From assembly GCA_963789005.1 (NCBI GenBank), contig CAWBIZ010000002.1, positions 62,001-126,000 on the forward strand: a stretch of DNA of 64,000 nt. The letters run 5' to 3'. A program made the translations under genes and the position numbers. Positions 50,896 through 59,637 of the stretch are shown in pieces. The notes below the pieces were generated by a model. The model was not told the origin of the DNA. It saw only the letters and a program-made list of their open reading frames with translations, and ran no database searches. Origin of the DNA: DASSUW01 sp963789005. Lineage in GTDB: Bacteria; Actinomycetota; Thermoleophilia; Solirubrobacterales; Solirubrobacteraceae. Each line of letters starts with the position of its first letter. The stretch's first letter is position 1.

Positions 50896-52691
50896 CCGCG
50901 CTCGCCGTGGACGGCCCGGCACGGGTGCATCTGCGCTTCGAGCCCGACGGCGCGGACGTGCGGGTGCCGAGCGGCACGGCGATCTTCGACGCGGCGAGCT
51001 GGAACGGGGTCGCGATCGACTCCACGTGCGGCGGCCACGGCACGTGCAAGAAGTGCAAGGTGCGGATCGACGAGGGTGACGTGGCGGTCAGCGCCGTCGA
51101 CCCGCGCGCGTTCTCGCCCGACGAGCTGCGCGAGGGCTGGCGGCTCGCCTGCCGTGCGCCTGCGGTCGAGGACCTCGTGGTCCACGTGCCGCCGCTGCAG
51201 ACCCGCCCGAAGGCGGCGCTCGTCGGCGTCGGCCGGCACGTGATCCTGCGGCCGGCGGTGCAGAAGCGGCACCTCGTGCTCGACGAGCCGTCGCTCGAGG
51301 ACCAGCGCTCGGACGTCCAACGGGTGCTCGACGGGCTCGACGACCTCGAGCCGCGAATCGACCTGCCGGTGGTGCGCACGCTCGGCAAGGTGCTGCGCGA
51401 GGCGATGTTCGACGTCACCGCGGTCGTGTGCGACGACGTGCTGATCGGCATCGAGCCCGGGGACACGACCGCGCGCCGCTACGCGATCGCGTTCGACCTC
51501 GGGACGACGACGGTGGTGGCGACGCTGCTCGACCTCGAGACCGGCACGCCCGCCGCCGTGGCGTCGATGCTCAACCGCCAGCAGCCGTACGGCGCCGACG
51601 TCATCTCGCGCGTGTCGGCCACGATGCTCGACGACGCCGCGCTGGGGGCGCTCGAGGCGCGCGCGCACGAGACGCTCGCCCAGCTCGCGGGCGAGGTCTG
51701 CGAGGAGGCGGGCGTCGCGCCGACCGACGTCTACGAGATCGTCGTCGTCGGCAACGTGACGATGACCCAGCTCGCGCTGGGGATCGATCCCGAGCCGCTC
51801 TCGATGGCCCCGTTCATCGTCGCCGCGCACGACCTGCCGCCGGCGCTGGCGGCCGACTTCGGCGTCACCGTGCACCCGCGCGCGCCGGCGGTCGTGTTCC
51901 CGTCGCTGGGCGCCTACGTGGGGGCCGACATCGTGGCCGGCATGCTCGCGTCCGGCCTCACGCGCGACTCGCGGCTGCGGCTGTTCATCGACGTCGGGAC
52001 GAACAGCGAGATCGCGCTCGGCTCGAGCGAACGCGTGCTGGCCACGGCCGCGCCCGCCGGCCCGGCGTTCGAGGCCGCCCAGATCCGCTGCGGGATGCGA
52101 GCTGCCGAGGGCGCGATCGAGGGCGTCAAGATCCGCGACGACGGCGAGCTGGAGCTGGAGGTGATCGGCGACGTCGAGCCGGTCGGCATCTGCGGCTCGG
52201 GGCTCGTGGACTGCGTGGCGGAGATGGTGCAGGCCGGGCTGCTCGACCACTCCGGGCGCTTCACCGACGACCCGCGCATGACGAAGATCGGCGAGGAGCG
52301 CGTCTTCATGCTGGCCGAGAACGTGTACCTCTCGCAGCGCGACGTGCGCGAGCTGCAGTTCGCGAAGGCCTCGATCGCCACCGGCTGGAACATCCTGCTG
52401 CGCGAGATGGGCCTCGCGCCCGACGACATCTCGCAGGTGCTGCTGGCCGGCTCGTTCGGCGCGTACCTGTCGCCCGCCAGCGCGGTGCGGATCGGGCTCG
52501 TGCCGCCGCTGGCGCTGCCGCGGATCGTGTCCGCCGGCAACGTCGCCAGCGAGGGCGCCAAGATGGCCGCACTGAGCGTCCGCGAGCGGGCGGAGGCGCG
52601 CTCGATCGTCCACGAGGTCGAGTACGTCGAGCTCTCCGGGCGCGAGGACTTCAACGACGCGTTCATCGACCAGCTGGCGTTCCCCGGATGA
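50892..52691 (+). CDS. RACo-type reductive activator of corrinoid protein ([2Fe-2S] + ASKHA, DUF4445)
   Basis: A 599-residue protein starting with GTG in the previous stop. Residues 15-95 form a ferredoxin-type [2Fe-2S] domain (STCGGHGTCKKCKVR, later RLACRAP). Linker and middle domains are followed by the ASKHA ATPase fold with ATP loops AIAFDLGTTTVVATL, LRLFIDVGTNSEIALGS and GICGSGLVDCVAEM, and the tail motif LLAGSFGAYLSPASAVRIG. Such enzymes use ATP to push an electron uphill and rescue Co(II) corrinoid proteins. Aerobic cells would need this often because cob(I)alamin is oxidised easily. Confidence 0.9.
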   Translation: MTALAVDGPARVHLRFEPDGADVRVPSGTAIFDAASWNGVAIDSTCGGHGTCKKCKVRIDEGDVAVSAVDPRAFSPDELREGWRLACRAPAVEDLVVHVPPLQTRPKAALVGVGRHVILRPAVQKRHLVLDEPSLEDQRSDVQRVLDGLDDLEPRIDLPVVRTLGKVLREAMFDVTAVVCDDVLIGIEPGDTTARRYAIAFDLGTTTVVATLLDLETGTPAAVASMLNRQQPYGADVISRVSATMLDDAALGALEARAHETLAQLAGEVCEEAGVAPTDVYEIVVVGNVTMTQLALGIDPEPLSMAPFIVAAHDLPPALAADFGVTVHPRAPAVVFPSLGAYVGADIVAGMLASGLTRDSRLRLFIDVGTNSEIALGSSERVLATAAPAGPAFEAAQIRCGMRAAEGAIEGVKIRDDGELELEVIGDVEPVGICGSGLVDCVAEMVQAGLLDHSGRFTDDPRMTKIGEERVFMLAENVYLSQRDVRELQFAKASIATGWNILLREMGLAPDDISQVLLAGSFGAYLSPASAVRIGLVPPLALPRIVSAGNVASEGAKMAALSVRERAEARSIVHEVEYVELSGREDFNDAFIDQLAFPG

Positions 52692-53245
52692 AGGTCATCG
52701 CGTGCGGAGCCCTGGCGGTGCACGTCCAGGCGGTCGCCCGCCGGCGCGGCCTCGACGTCGAGGTCGTCCCGCTCCCGGCGCTGCTCCACAACCGGCCCGA
52801 GCGGATCGCCCCGGCGGTCCGCGCGGCATTGACCGACGACGTCGTCGCCGTCGCGTACGCCGACTGCGGCACGTACGGCGCGCTCGACGACGTGCTCGGC
52901 GACATCCCCCGACTCGCGGGCGACCACTGCTACGACGTGCTCGCGCGAGACGAGGTGCGAGCGGCGCTCGAGGACGAGCCCGGCACCTACCTGCTGACCG
53001 ACTTCCTCGCGCGCACGTTCGAGCACACGGTGCTGCGCGAGCTCGGCCTCGACCGCCACCCCGAGCTGCGAGACGCGTACTTCGGCCACTACACGCGCGT
53101 GCTCTGGCTGGCCCAGCATCCGACGCCCGCGACGCGGGCGGCCGCCGAGCGCGCCGCCGCCCACCTCGGGCTGCCGCTCGAGGTGCGCGAGGTCGGCGAG
53201 GAGGCGCTCGAGCGCCAGCTGGCGGCGCTCATCGATCACGGATGA
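52688..53245 (+). CDS. DUF1638 protein, accessory to corrinoid methyltransferases
   Basis: A 185-residue protein beginning MKVIACGALAVHVQAVARRR with later text YADCGTYGALDDVL and GDHCYDVLAR. DUF1638 genes repeatedly sit beside MttB-type systems; their function is unknown. Conserved Cys and His residues (CG, DCG, HCYD) suggest metal or corrinoid binding. ATG overlaps the RACo stop, and the next ATG overlaps its own stop, so it is part of the same operon. Confidence 0.8.
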   Translation: MKVIACGALAVHVQAVARRRGLDVEVVPLPALLHNRPERIAPAVRAALTDDVVAVAYADCGTYGALDDVLGDIPRLAGDHCYDVLARDEVRAALEDEPGTYLLTDFLARTFEHTVLRELGLDRHPELRDAYFGHYTRVLWLAQHPTPATRAAAERAAAHLGLPLEVREVGEEALERQLAALIDHG

Positions 53246-54662
53246 CGCTGCACATCGGGGACACGCCGCTCGCTCCCGGCGCCCTGGTGGCCGCCGCCCG
53301 CGGCGGCAGGCTCGAGGTGGAGCTGACCGCCGATGCCCGCGCGCGGATGTCGGAGTGGCACCGAACGGCCGACGAGATCGCGGCCGCGTTCCCGTCTACG
53401 GCCGGACCACCGGCGTCGGCGCCAACCGCCAGGTGGACGGCGCCGGTGACCTCGCCGAGCACGCCTGCGGTGCTGCGCAGCCCGCCGGCGGAATCGGCGC
53501 CGCCCTCGACGAGGAGCTCGTGCGCGCGACGATGCTCGTCCGGCTGAGCCAGATGGCCTCGGGCGGCTGCAGCCGGCCCGAGGTCGCCGACGCGCTCGCC
53601 GCGGCGCTGGCCGCCGACCGCGTCCCGACGGTCCGCGATCTCGGCGGCCTCGGGACGGGGGACCTCACGGTGCTCGCGCAACTCGGCCTCGCACTCGCCG
53701 GCGAGGGGGAGAACGGCGGGCCGGCGCGCCTGACGATCGCGGCGGGCGACGCGCTCCCGCTCATGAGCTCGAACGCCGCGACGTTCGCGACCGCCGCACT
53801 GGCGTGGGCGGACGTGTCCGAGCTGCTGGACGCCGGCCTCGGGGTCGCCGCCCTCAGCTTCCAGGCGCTGCAGGGCAACCGCGAGGCGTTCGCGGCTGCC
53901 GTCGCGGCGGCGCGACCGCTGCCCGGCCTCAGCGCCGTCAGCGCGCGGCTGCGCACCCTCACCGCCGGCAGCGAGACACCCGCCCGGCGGCAGGACCCGT
54001 TCGCCCTGCGCTGCCTGCCGCCCGTCGCCGGGGCGCTGCACGACGCGCTGGCCGCGCTCCACGACATCCTGGCGGTGGAGATCAACGCCGGGGCCGAGAA
54101 CCCGCTGTTCGCCGACGGCGAGGCGCTCCACAACGGCGGCTTCCACGCCGCGAGCTGCGCGCTGGCCCTCGACACCCTGCGGCTCGCGCTGGTCCCGTTC
54201 GCGAGCCTGGCGGGCGCCCGCCTGTCGCACCTGATGGATCCGGACCTCACCGGCCTGACCCCGTTCCTGGCCGCCGACTCGGCGGGCAGCTCAGGCCTGA
54301 TGATCGCCGAGTACCTCGCCGCCGACGCGCTCGCCCGGCTCAGGGCCGCCGCTGCCCCCGCGGTGCTCGGCTCGGTGTCGATCTCGCGTGGGCTCGAGGA
54401 GCATGCGAGCTTCGCCTGGCAGTCGGCTGAGCAGGCGCGGCGCACGGTCGGCCTGCTTCGCACCCTGCTCGCGCTCGAGTGGATCGCCGCGGAACGGGCG
54501 CTGCGGATGCGCGGCGTCCCCGCGACCGGCATGCTCGACCCGGCGCGCGCGCTGGCGAGCGGCTTCGACGCACGGCTCGAGGACCGCCGGCTCGGCGAGG
54601 ACGCCGCGCGGGCCGAGGCGGCCCTCGCGGCGCTCGCCGAGCTCGTGCGCGCGGATGCCTAG
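53242..54662 (+). pseudogene. MIO-type aromatic amino acid/histidine ammonia-lyase homologue, frameshifted and with altered MIO triad
   Basis: The start (MTLHIGDTPLAPGALVAAAR, ATG overlapping DUF1638) is in one frame. The rest, from VPVYGRTTGVGANRQVDG onward, is in another; the shift lies near 53385-53395. Spliced, it is about 473 residues. Conserved HutH-family landmarks are YGRTTGVG, LMSSNAATFATAALAW, RQDPFALRCLPPVAG and INAGAENPLFADG. At the usual Ala-Ser-Gly that forms the MIO cofactor the sequence reads Gly-Thr-Gly (LGGLGTGDLTVLAQL, 53652-53660). Either the enzyme works without a normal MIO or it has another role. Confidence 0.7.
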
Positions 54663-55604
54663 AGGAGCTTGTTGGCCTCCAGGAACGCCTTGGCGACGTC
54701 GGCCGGCTTCTTCTTGTCGAGATCGACGGCGGCGTTCATCGACTGCATCGCGTCGTCGGTCAGCAGCGCGTTGACGGAGTTGATGACGTCCATGAACTCC
54801 TGGCCGCCGACGCGCGTCGTACTTGTCCTTGTTGATCACGAAGTACACGTTCTGGAACCCGAATACGCCCTTCGGGTCCTCGAGCACCGTGTACTTGCCC
54901 GACGAGAGCTGCGCATCGGTGGAGAACACGTTCGCCGTGTCGACGTCGCCCTTGTCCAGCGACGGGTACTGCAGGCCGAGCGCGAGCTGCTTGAACTTCG
55001 CGTTCTTGATGCCGTAGACCTGCTCCATGCCCTTGAGGCCGTTGAAGCGGCTCTTGAACTCGGGGCGCGCGCCCAGCGTGAAGCTGTCGAGGTTCTTGAG
55101 GTCGGCCACCTCGGTGAGGTCGTTCTCGGTGGCGAACTCCTTGGTGGTGGCGATCGCGTCGGTGTCCTGGAACGGCGTGAGCTCGCTGACCACCTGGCCG
55201 CGTCCCTCGTAGAACTCCTTGACGAGCTCCGCGGTCTGCTCCGGGCTCTCGGCGAGGATGTCGTTCTTCGCCACGACCGAGAGCGAGACGCCGGTGTACT
55301 CGGGATAGGCGTCGATCGTCTTGCTGGTCAGCGCCTTGTCGATGATCTCGGTGGCGCCGATGTTCTCCTTGAGCGTGACCGTGTAGCCCTTGGCCTCGAG
55401 CGCCTGTGTGTACAGCTGGCCGAGCACGAACTCCTCGGTGAAGTCCTTCGTGCCGATCGTCAGGCCGGGCTTGCCCTCACCGGGCTGGGATGACCCCTGG
55501 GCCCCCGAGCCGCTGCCGGCGCTCTCGGTGTCGTCGTCGTCGCCGCACCCGACCGCCAGCATCGCGGTGGCGGCCAGGAGCACGAGTACACGTCGGTATG
55601 CCAT
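54659..55604 (-). pseudogene. ABC transporter glycine betaine/choline-binding lipoprotein (OpuBC/OsmF type), one frameshift
   Basis: The start MAYRRVLVLLAATAMLAVGC is a lipoprotein signal with the box AVGC, preceded by GGAGGAG. The body matches OpuBC/OpuCC/OsmF: LTIGTKDFTEEFVLGQLYTQ, AYPEYTGVSLSVVAKN and FGFQNVYFVINKDKYD. After NKDKYDA, near 54820, the frame changes. The family C-terminus continues in another frame (VGGQEFMDVINSVNALLTDD to AFLEANKLL) and stops at 54659. One base would restore it. It collects betaine or choline for the permeases encoded upstream. Confidence 0.8.
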
Positions 55605-55624
55605 GGAGCTCTCCTCCTTCTCTC

Positions 55625-56336
55625 TTACGGATTCACGCTCAGCGCCCGCTCGGCCGGGAGGTCCGACTCCGCGGGCGGGACGATCGAGTGCAGGTCCTTC
55701 GGGACGACCAGGCCGGTCGGCGTGAGCCGCCGCTGGACGAGGCCGAGCAGCCCGTCGACGGCGAAGGCCAGGGCGACGGTGAGGATGGTGGCCGCGATCA
55801 CGCCCTCGAGGCCGTAGGTGGCCTGGTTGAGGATGATGTCGCCGAGGCCGCCGCCGCCCGCGATCGCCGCGAGCGGGGCGGTCGCGATCACGTACACCGC
55901 GCCCGTGCGGATGCCGGCGAAGATCAGCGGCCAGGACAGCGGCAGCTCGACGACGGTCAGCACCTCGCGCTCGCTCATCCCCATCCCGCGGGCGGCTTCC
56001 ACGGCGTCGGGGTCGACCTTGTCGACGGCGGTGTAGGCGTTCGTGAGGATCGGCGGCAGCGCGAGGGCGACGAGCGCGATCGTGATGTTGGCGATCGACA
56101 GCCCCAGGAACGCGAGGCTGATCGCGATCAGCGCGAGGCTCGGGAGCGCCCGCAGCACGTTGGAGACGTTGATGGCCACGAACGAGCCGCGGTGGACGTG
56201 GCCGAGCAGGACGCCGACGGGCAGCGCGAGCACGAGCGCGATGCCGATCGCGAGCGCCGAGATGCGCGAGGTGCTCGAGCGCCTTGTCGGCGAGCAGGCC
56301 GACGTTGTCGCCGAAGAACTCGAGCAGGTCGCTCAC
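55625..56336 (-). pseudogene. ABC transporter permease (OpuBB type), one frameshift
   Basis: GTG 56336 starts SDLLEFFGDNVGLLADKALEHL and overlaps the stop of the other permease. Around 56270 the frame shifts and the protein continues as RISALAIGIALVLALPVGVL with normal helices. The EAA motif EAARGMGMSEREVLTVVELP and GGGGLGDIILNQATYG follow. The extra base is the only lesion seen. It forms the membrane channel of the betaine/choline importer with the neighbouring permease. Confidence 0.75.
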
Positions 56337-57071
56337 GTGGCCGGCCTCCTCGCGCGCGCCCACGGCGTGAGCGCCCACTGCACGGCGACGATCAGCGCGT
56401 CGGCGATCAGGGCGAGCCCGATGGCCAGCAGGCTGGCGGCGACGAACTCGGTGTTGGCGCCGGTCTGGATCGCGCTGAAGATCGGCGCGCCGAGCCGAGC
56501 GGCGTAATGAACGCGGCGACGGTGGCGAGCGAGATCGTCGTCACGGTCGCGACGCGCAGGCCGGCGATGATCGCCGGCAGGGCCAGCGGCAGCTCGATGC
56601 GCGTGAGCGTCTGCATGCGCGTCAGCCCCATGCCCTCGGCCGCCTCCTTGGCCTCGACGGGCACCTCCTTGAGCCCGGTCAGCGTGTTGCGGAAGAGGAT
56701 CAGCAGCGTTACGAGACCAGCGCGATCTCGATGCTCAGCCAGCCGATCCCGGTGATCGGGACCATGATCTGGAAGAACGCGATGCTCGGGATCGTGTAGA
56801 AGAGCGCCGAGACGTTGGCGAACGGCAGCTCGAAGCGCTCGTAGCGGTAGGCGACCAGCGCGCCCGCGAAGGCGATCGCGAAGCCGATCGCGAGCGCGAT
56901 CAGCGTGATCTGGACGTGCTCGCTGACGCGCGGGAGGAACCGCGAGCCGAACTCGTCGAAGAACCAGTCCACGCAGAACTTGCCGTTCTCCCGGATGCAG
57001 TCGTCGCCGCGGCCGAAGTCCGGGATCACCGGCTCCTGGGCGAAGGACATGGCGGCGAGCGTCACGCTCAC
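56333..57071 (-). pseudogene. Second ABC transporter permease (OpuBB type), two frameshifts
   Basis: A GTG at 57071 or an ATG at 57050 begins a 60-residue periplasmic-type start (SFAQEPVIPDFGRGDDCIRE). Helices follow to GIGWLSIEIALVS, then a stop at 56709. The frame resumes one base away (TLLILFRNTLTGLKEVPVEA) with the EAA motif EAAEGMGLTRMQTLTRIELP. A second shift near 56506 leads into LGAPIFSAIQTGANTEFVAA and the normal C-terminus. The exact start is uncertain because the ATPase gene runs into it. Confidence 0.7.
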
Positions 57072-58082
57072 CGGCTCGCTCTTCGTGTCCGACAGCAGGC
57101 GGCTCACGACCTCGAACGTGAGGTACCCCTTCGCCGTGCCGTCCTCGCCGCGGACGAGCACGCCGGTGCTGCCTTCGGTGAGCATCAGCGACAGCGCGTC
57201 ACGCAGCGTCGTCATCGTGGTGCACTCCGGCGGCGGCAGACCCGTTCGTGTCGGGCACCGGCAGCAGGCTCGACCTCGTCGAGGCGCCGCAGCGCCAGCC
57301 GCTTGAGGCCGCGGTCCGCGCCCACGAACTGGGCCACGAAGTCGTCCGCCGGGCGGGCGAGGATCGCCTCCGGCGTGTCGTACTGGGCGAGCTGGCCGCC
57401 CTCGCGCAGGATCGCAGATGCGGTCGCCCATCTTGATCGCCTCGTCGATGTCGTGCGTGACGAAGACGACCGTCTTGCGGATCTCGCGGTGCAGGCGCAG
57501 GAAGTCGTTCTGCAGCCGCACGCGGGTGATCGGGTCGATCGCCCCGAACGGCTCGTCCATCAGCATCAGCGGCGGATCGGCGGCCATCGCCCGTGCCAGG
57601 CCGACGCGCTGGCGCTGCCCGCCGGAGAGCTGGTTCGGGTAGCGCCGCGCGTGCTCGTCGGGATCGAGCCCGACCAGCTCGAGCAGCTCGCGCCCGCGCG
57701 CACGCGATGCGCGGCCTTGTCCCAGCCCACCAGGCGCGGGACGGTCGCGACGTTGTCCTCCACCGTCATGTGCGGGAACAGGCCGATCTGCTGGATCACG
57801 TAGCCGATTCCGCGCCGGAGCTCGGTCCGCTCGAGGGCCTTGACGCTCGTGCCGTCGATCGTGATGTCGCCCTCGGTGATCGATGATCAGCCGGTTGATC
57901 ATCTTCATGGCGGTCGTCTTGCCGCCGCCGGAGGGCCCGATGAGCACGCAGATCTCGCCCGCCGGGATCGTCAGCGAGAGGTCGTCGATCGCCGGACGGG
58001 AGCTGTTCCCGTAGCGCTTGGTGACGTGATCGAACTCGATCTCGGCCGCGGAAGAGCCGTCGACGGCGATCCTCGAGCTCAT
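57068..58082 (-). pseudogene. ABC transporter ATPase with CBS domain (OpuBA type), at least three frameshifts
   Basis: Begins IEFDHVTKRYGN with Walker A IGPSGGGKTTAMKMINRLI. After that the frame breaks near 57893 and 57700 and recovers at ELLELVGLDPDEHARRYPNQ, with signature LSGGQRQRVGLARAMAADPP and Walker B LMLMDEPFGAIDP. A third break near 57415 follows IKMGDRI. A CBS-like tail (TTLRDALSLMLTEGSTGVLV) closes the protein. The missing pieces (IGLFPHMTVEDNVATVPRLV; ILREGGQLAQYDTPEAILA) are all present in other frames. GAGGGAGAGGG precedes the ATG. Confidence 0.75.
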
Positions 58083-58116
58083 CCCTCTCCCTCTGTCGGC
58101 TGCCGGCCCCGTCGCT

Positions 58117-58128
58117 CAGATATACCAG
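58117..58128 (-). promoter_or_regulatory. TATA-centred palindrome, site 4, with ABC-operon promoter
   Basis: On the minus strand CTGGTATATCTG. Its TATATC (58124-58119) is the -10 of a promoter whose -35 TTGTGC (58147-58142) lies 17 nt upstream. A repressor here would block polymerase directly. Confidence 0.65.
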
Positions 58129-58147
58129 CGAGCACGCCGCCGCACAA

Positions 58148-58159
58148 CTGATATATCGC
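58148..58159. promoter_or_regulatory. TATA-centred palindrome, site 5
   Basis: CTGATATATCGC on the plus strand (GCGATATATCAG on the minus). It directly abuts the -35 box of the ABC operon, just as site 1 abuts TTGACA at the permease operon. Its centre is 31 bp, about three helical turns, from that of site 4. Confidence 0.65.
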
Positions 58160-58174
58160 TAGCGCCGGCTGCGC

Positions 58175-58654
58175 TCAGGCGACGGGTCGAAGCTCCTCGG
58201 CGTACGAGATCGACTGCCGCCGCAGGCTGCCGTCGGCCTCGACCGCGTACGTGCCCATCCGCCACAGCGGCGGCGAGTACGCGTGGATCGTCACCGCGGG
58301 GGTCTCTCCGTCGTGGTGCATCCGGTGGACGTGCGATGCGTCGAAGTCGAACGTGTCGCCCGCCAGGTGCCGGCGCTCGCGCGGCGCACCCCCGAGAACG
58401 AGGCGCTCCTCGACGACCTCGCCGGCGACGACCGCGACCGCGCCGCTCGAGACGTCGTGGTCGTGGAAGCCCGTGTCGTTGCCGCGCATCCACGAGATCA
58501 CCCAGATGTCGACGTGCTCGTCCCGCGACAGCTGCTCGAAGTGGCGGTCGGCCGCACCGTGGCGGACGAGCGGCCGCCACTGCTGCGGGTCGCGGGCGAT
58601 GCGCCCGACGAGCTCGCGCAGCTCGGCCCGGTCGAGGTCGCGCGCCGGGCTCAT
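58175..58654 (-). CDS. Cupin protein, cysteine-dioxygenase-like
   Basis: A 159-residue cupin. Metal ligands are expected in TGFHDHDVSSGAVAVVAGEV and in FDASHVHRMHHDGE, which gives the HxH...E/H...H pattern of type I cysteine dioxygenase-like enzymes. WVISWMRGNDTGFHDHD and VTIHAYSPPLWRMGTY fit that family. The substrate may be cysteine or another small thiol. Its ATG overlaps the stop of the amidohydrolase upstream (ATGA), so both are under the LacI-type operator. Confidence 0.75.
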   Translation of the reverse strand: MSPARDLDRAELRELVGRIARDPQQWRPLVRHGAADRHFEQLSRDEHVDIWVISWMRGNDTGFHDHDVSSGAVAVVAGEVVEERLVLGGAPRERRHLAGDTFDFDASHVHRMHHDGETPAVTIHAYSPPLWRMGTYAVEADGSLRRQSISYAEELRPVA

Positions 58655-59554
58655 GCGCCGAGCAGACGGGCAGGATTGCGCTCGCGCACGGCGACACGGA
58701 CCGCGTCGCCGAGCGGCAGCTCGGCGCCGGCGATCACCGGTCGGTCGGAGCCGTGCACGAGCCGGTCGACGCCGACCTCGCGCAGGACCGCGTCGACCGC
58801 CCGCTCGCCGTAGGAGGAGACGTCGAGGAATACGTCCGGGTCGTTGACGGGGACGCCGCCGCGGCTGACGAGTCGCTCACGCTGCAGCGGCGCGAGGCCG
58901 GCGAGCATCGCGAAGCACACGCGGAGCCGGGGGTGGGCGGGTCGCCCCCAGACGGCGAACGCGTGCCACGCCGCCTGCATCGAGGACACGTAGTCGGTCA
59001 GCGCGGGCCACCAGTCCGGCACGCTGGGCCGCGGCCGTCGCCCGCGCGGGCCCAGGATGGACGAACAGCGGCGCGCCGCGGCGCTCGAGCGTCTCGAGCA
59101 CCGGGCCCAGGCGGTCGAACCCCTCCGGCCCCGTGAGCGCGCCGGCCGCCACGCACGCGCCCACGAACCCCGCGTCGAGCCGCTCGGCGAGGGCGGCCGG
59201 GTCGGGATCGGCGAGCCCGACGGCCGCCCACGCACCGAACGCCGACGGCAGGGCGGCGACGCCGTCGTGGTAGGCCGCCAGCAGCGGCTCGGCCTCACCG
59301 GCTTCCAGCGCCTCGATGCCCAGCGGCACGGAAGGGGCCACGAACGCGCGGTCGAGGCCGTCGGCGGCCACGAGCGCCGCGCGCCGCTCGGGATCGTGGT
59401 CGGCGAGGTCGACGGGCGCCTCGGGCTCCCCGCGGAGGCGGACCGTCCAGCCGCCGGCGCGGCGGGCGAGCATCGGGGGCTCGTCGCGCCGCGCGAGCTC
59501 GCGCAGGAGCGCCTCCGGCCAGAGATGCTGATGGATGTCGATCGCGGCGTGCAT
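58651..59554 (-). pseudogene. Amidohydrolase family 2 (TIM-barrel) protein, one frameshift
   Basis: From ATG 59554 the frame reads AAIDIHQHLWPEALLRELAR, whose HxH is the metal site of amidohydrolase_2 enzymes. It continues to RRGAPLFVHPGPAR (a further metal His). Near 59040 the frame changes and the rest (VPDWWPALTDYVSSMQAAWH, then VDRLVHGSDRPVIAGAELPL, metal Asp region) is in another frame to the stop at 58651. Spliced length is about 300 residues. Family members decarboxylate or hydrolyse small acids; the substrate is unknown. Confidence 0.7.
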
Positions 59555-59561
59555 GACTCTG

Positions 59562-59587
59562 TGAACCGGTTCAGTGAACCGCTTCAC
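59562..59587. promoter_or_regulatory. Tandem LacI-type operators
   Basis: TGAACCGGTTCA (59562-59573) is a perfect palindrome with the central CG typical of LacI-family sites. GTGAACCGCTTCAC (59574-59587) follows directly and is imperfect. They lie between the amidohydrolase start and a minus-strand TTGACA...CATACT-like promoter, and 50 nt from the lacI-type gene. Confidence 0.65.
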
Positions 59588-59637
59588 CAGTATGCGCTCC
59601 GGCGATGCCGGCCTGTCAACCCGGCTAGCCTCCAGCG

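Noticed and set aside
53552..53560. Ala-Ser-Gly in the HAL homologue as the MIO site
   Set aside because: It occurs in LSQMASGGCSRPEV, which aligns with an earlier family segment (LAKGxSG); the real MIO position is the GTG at 53652.
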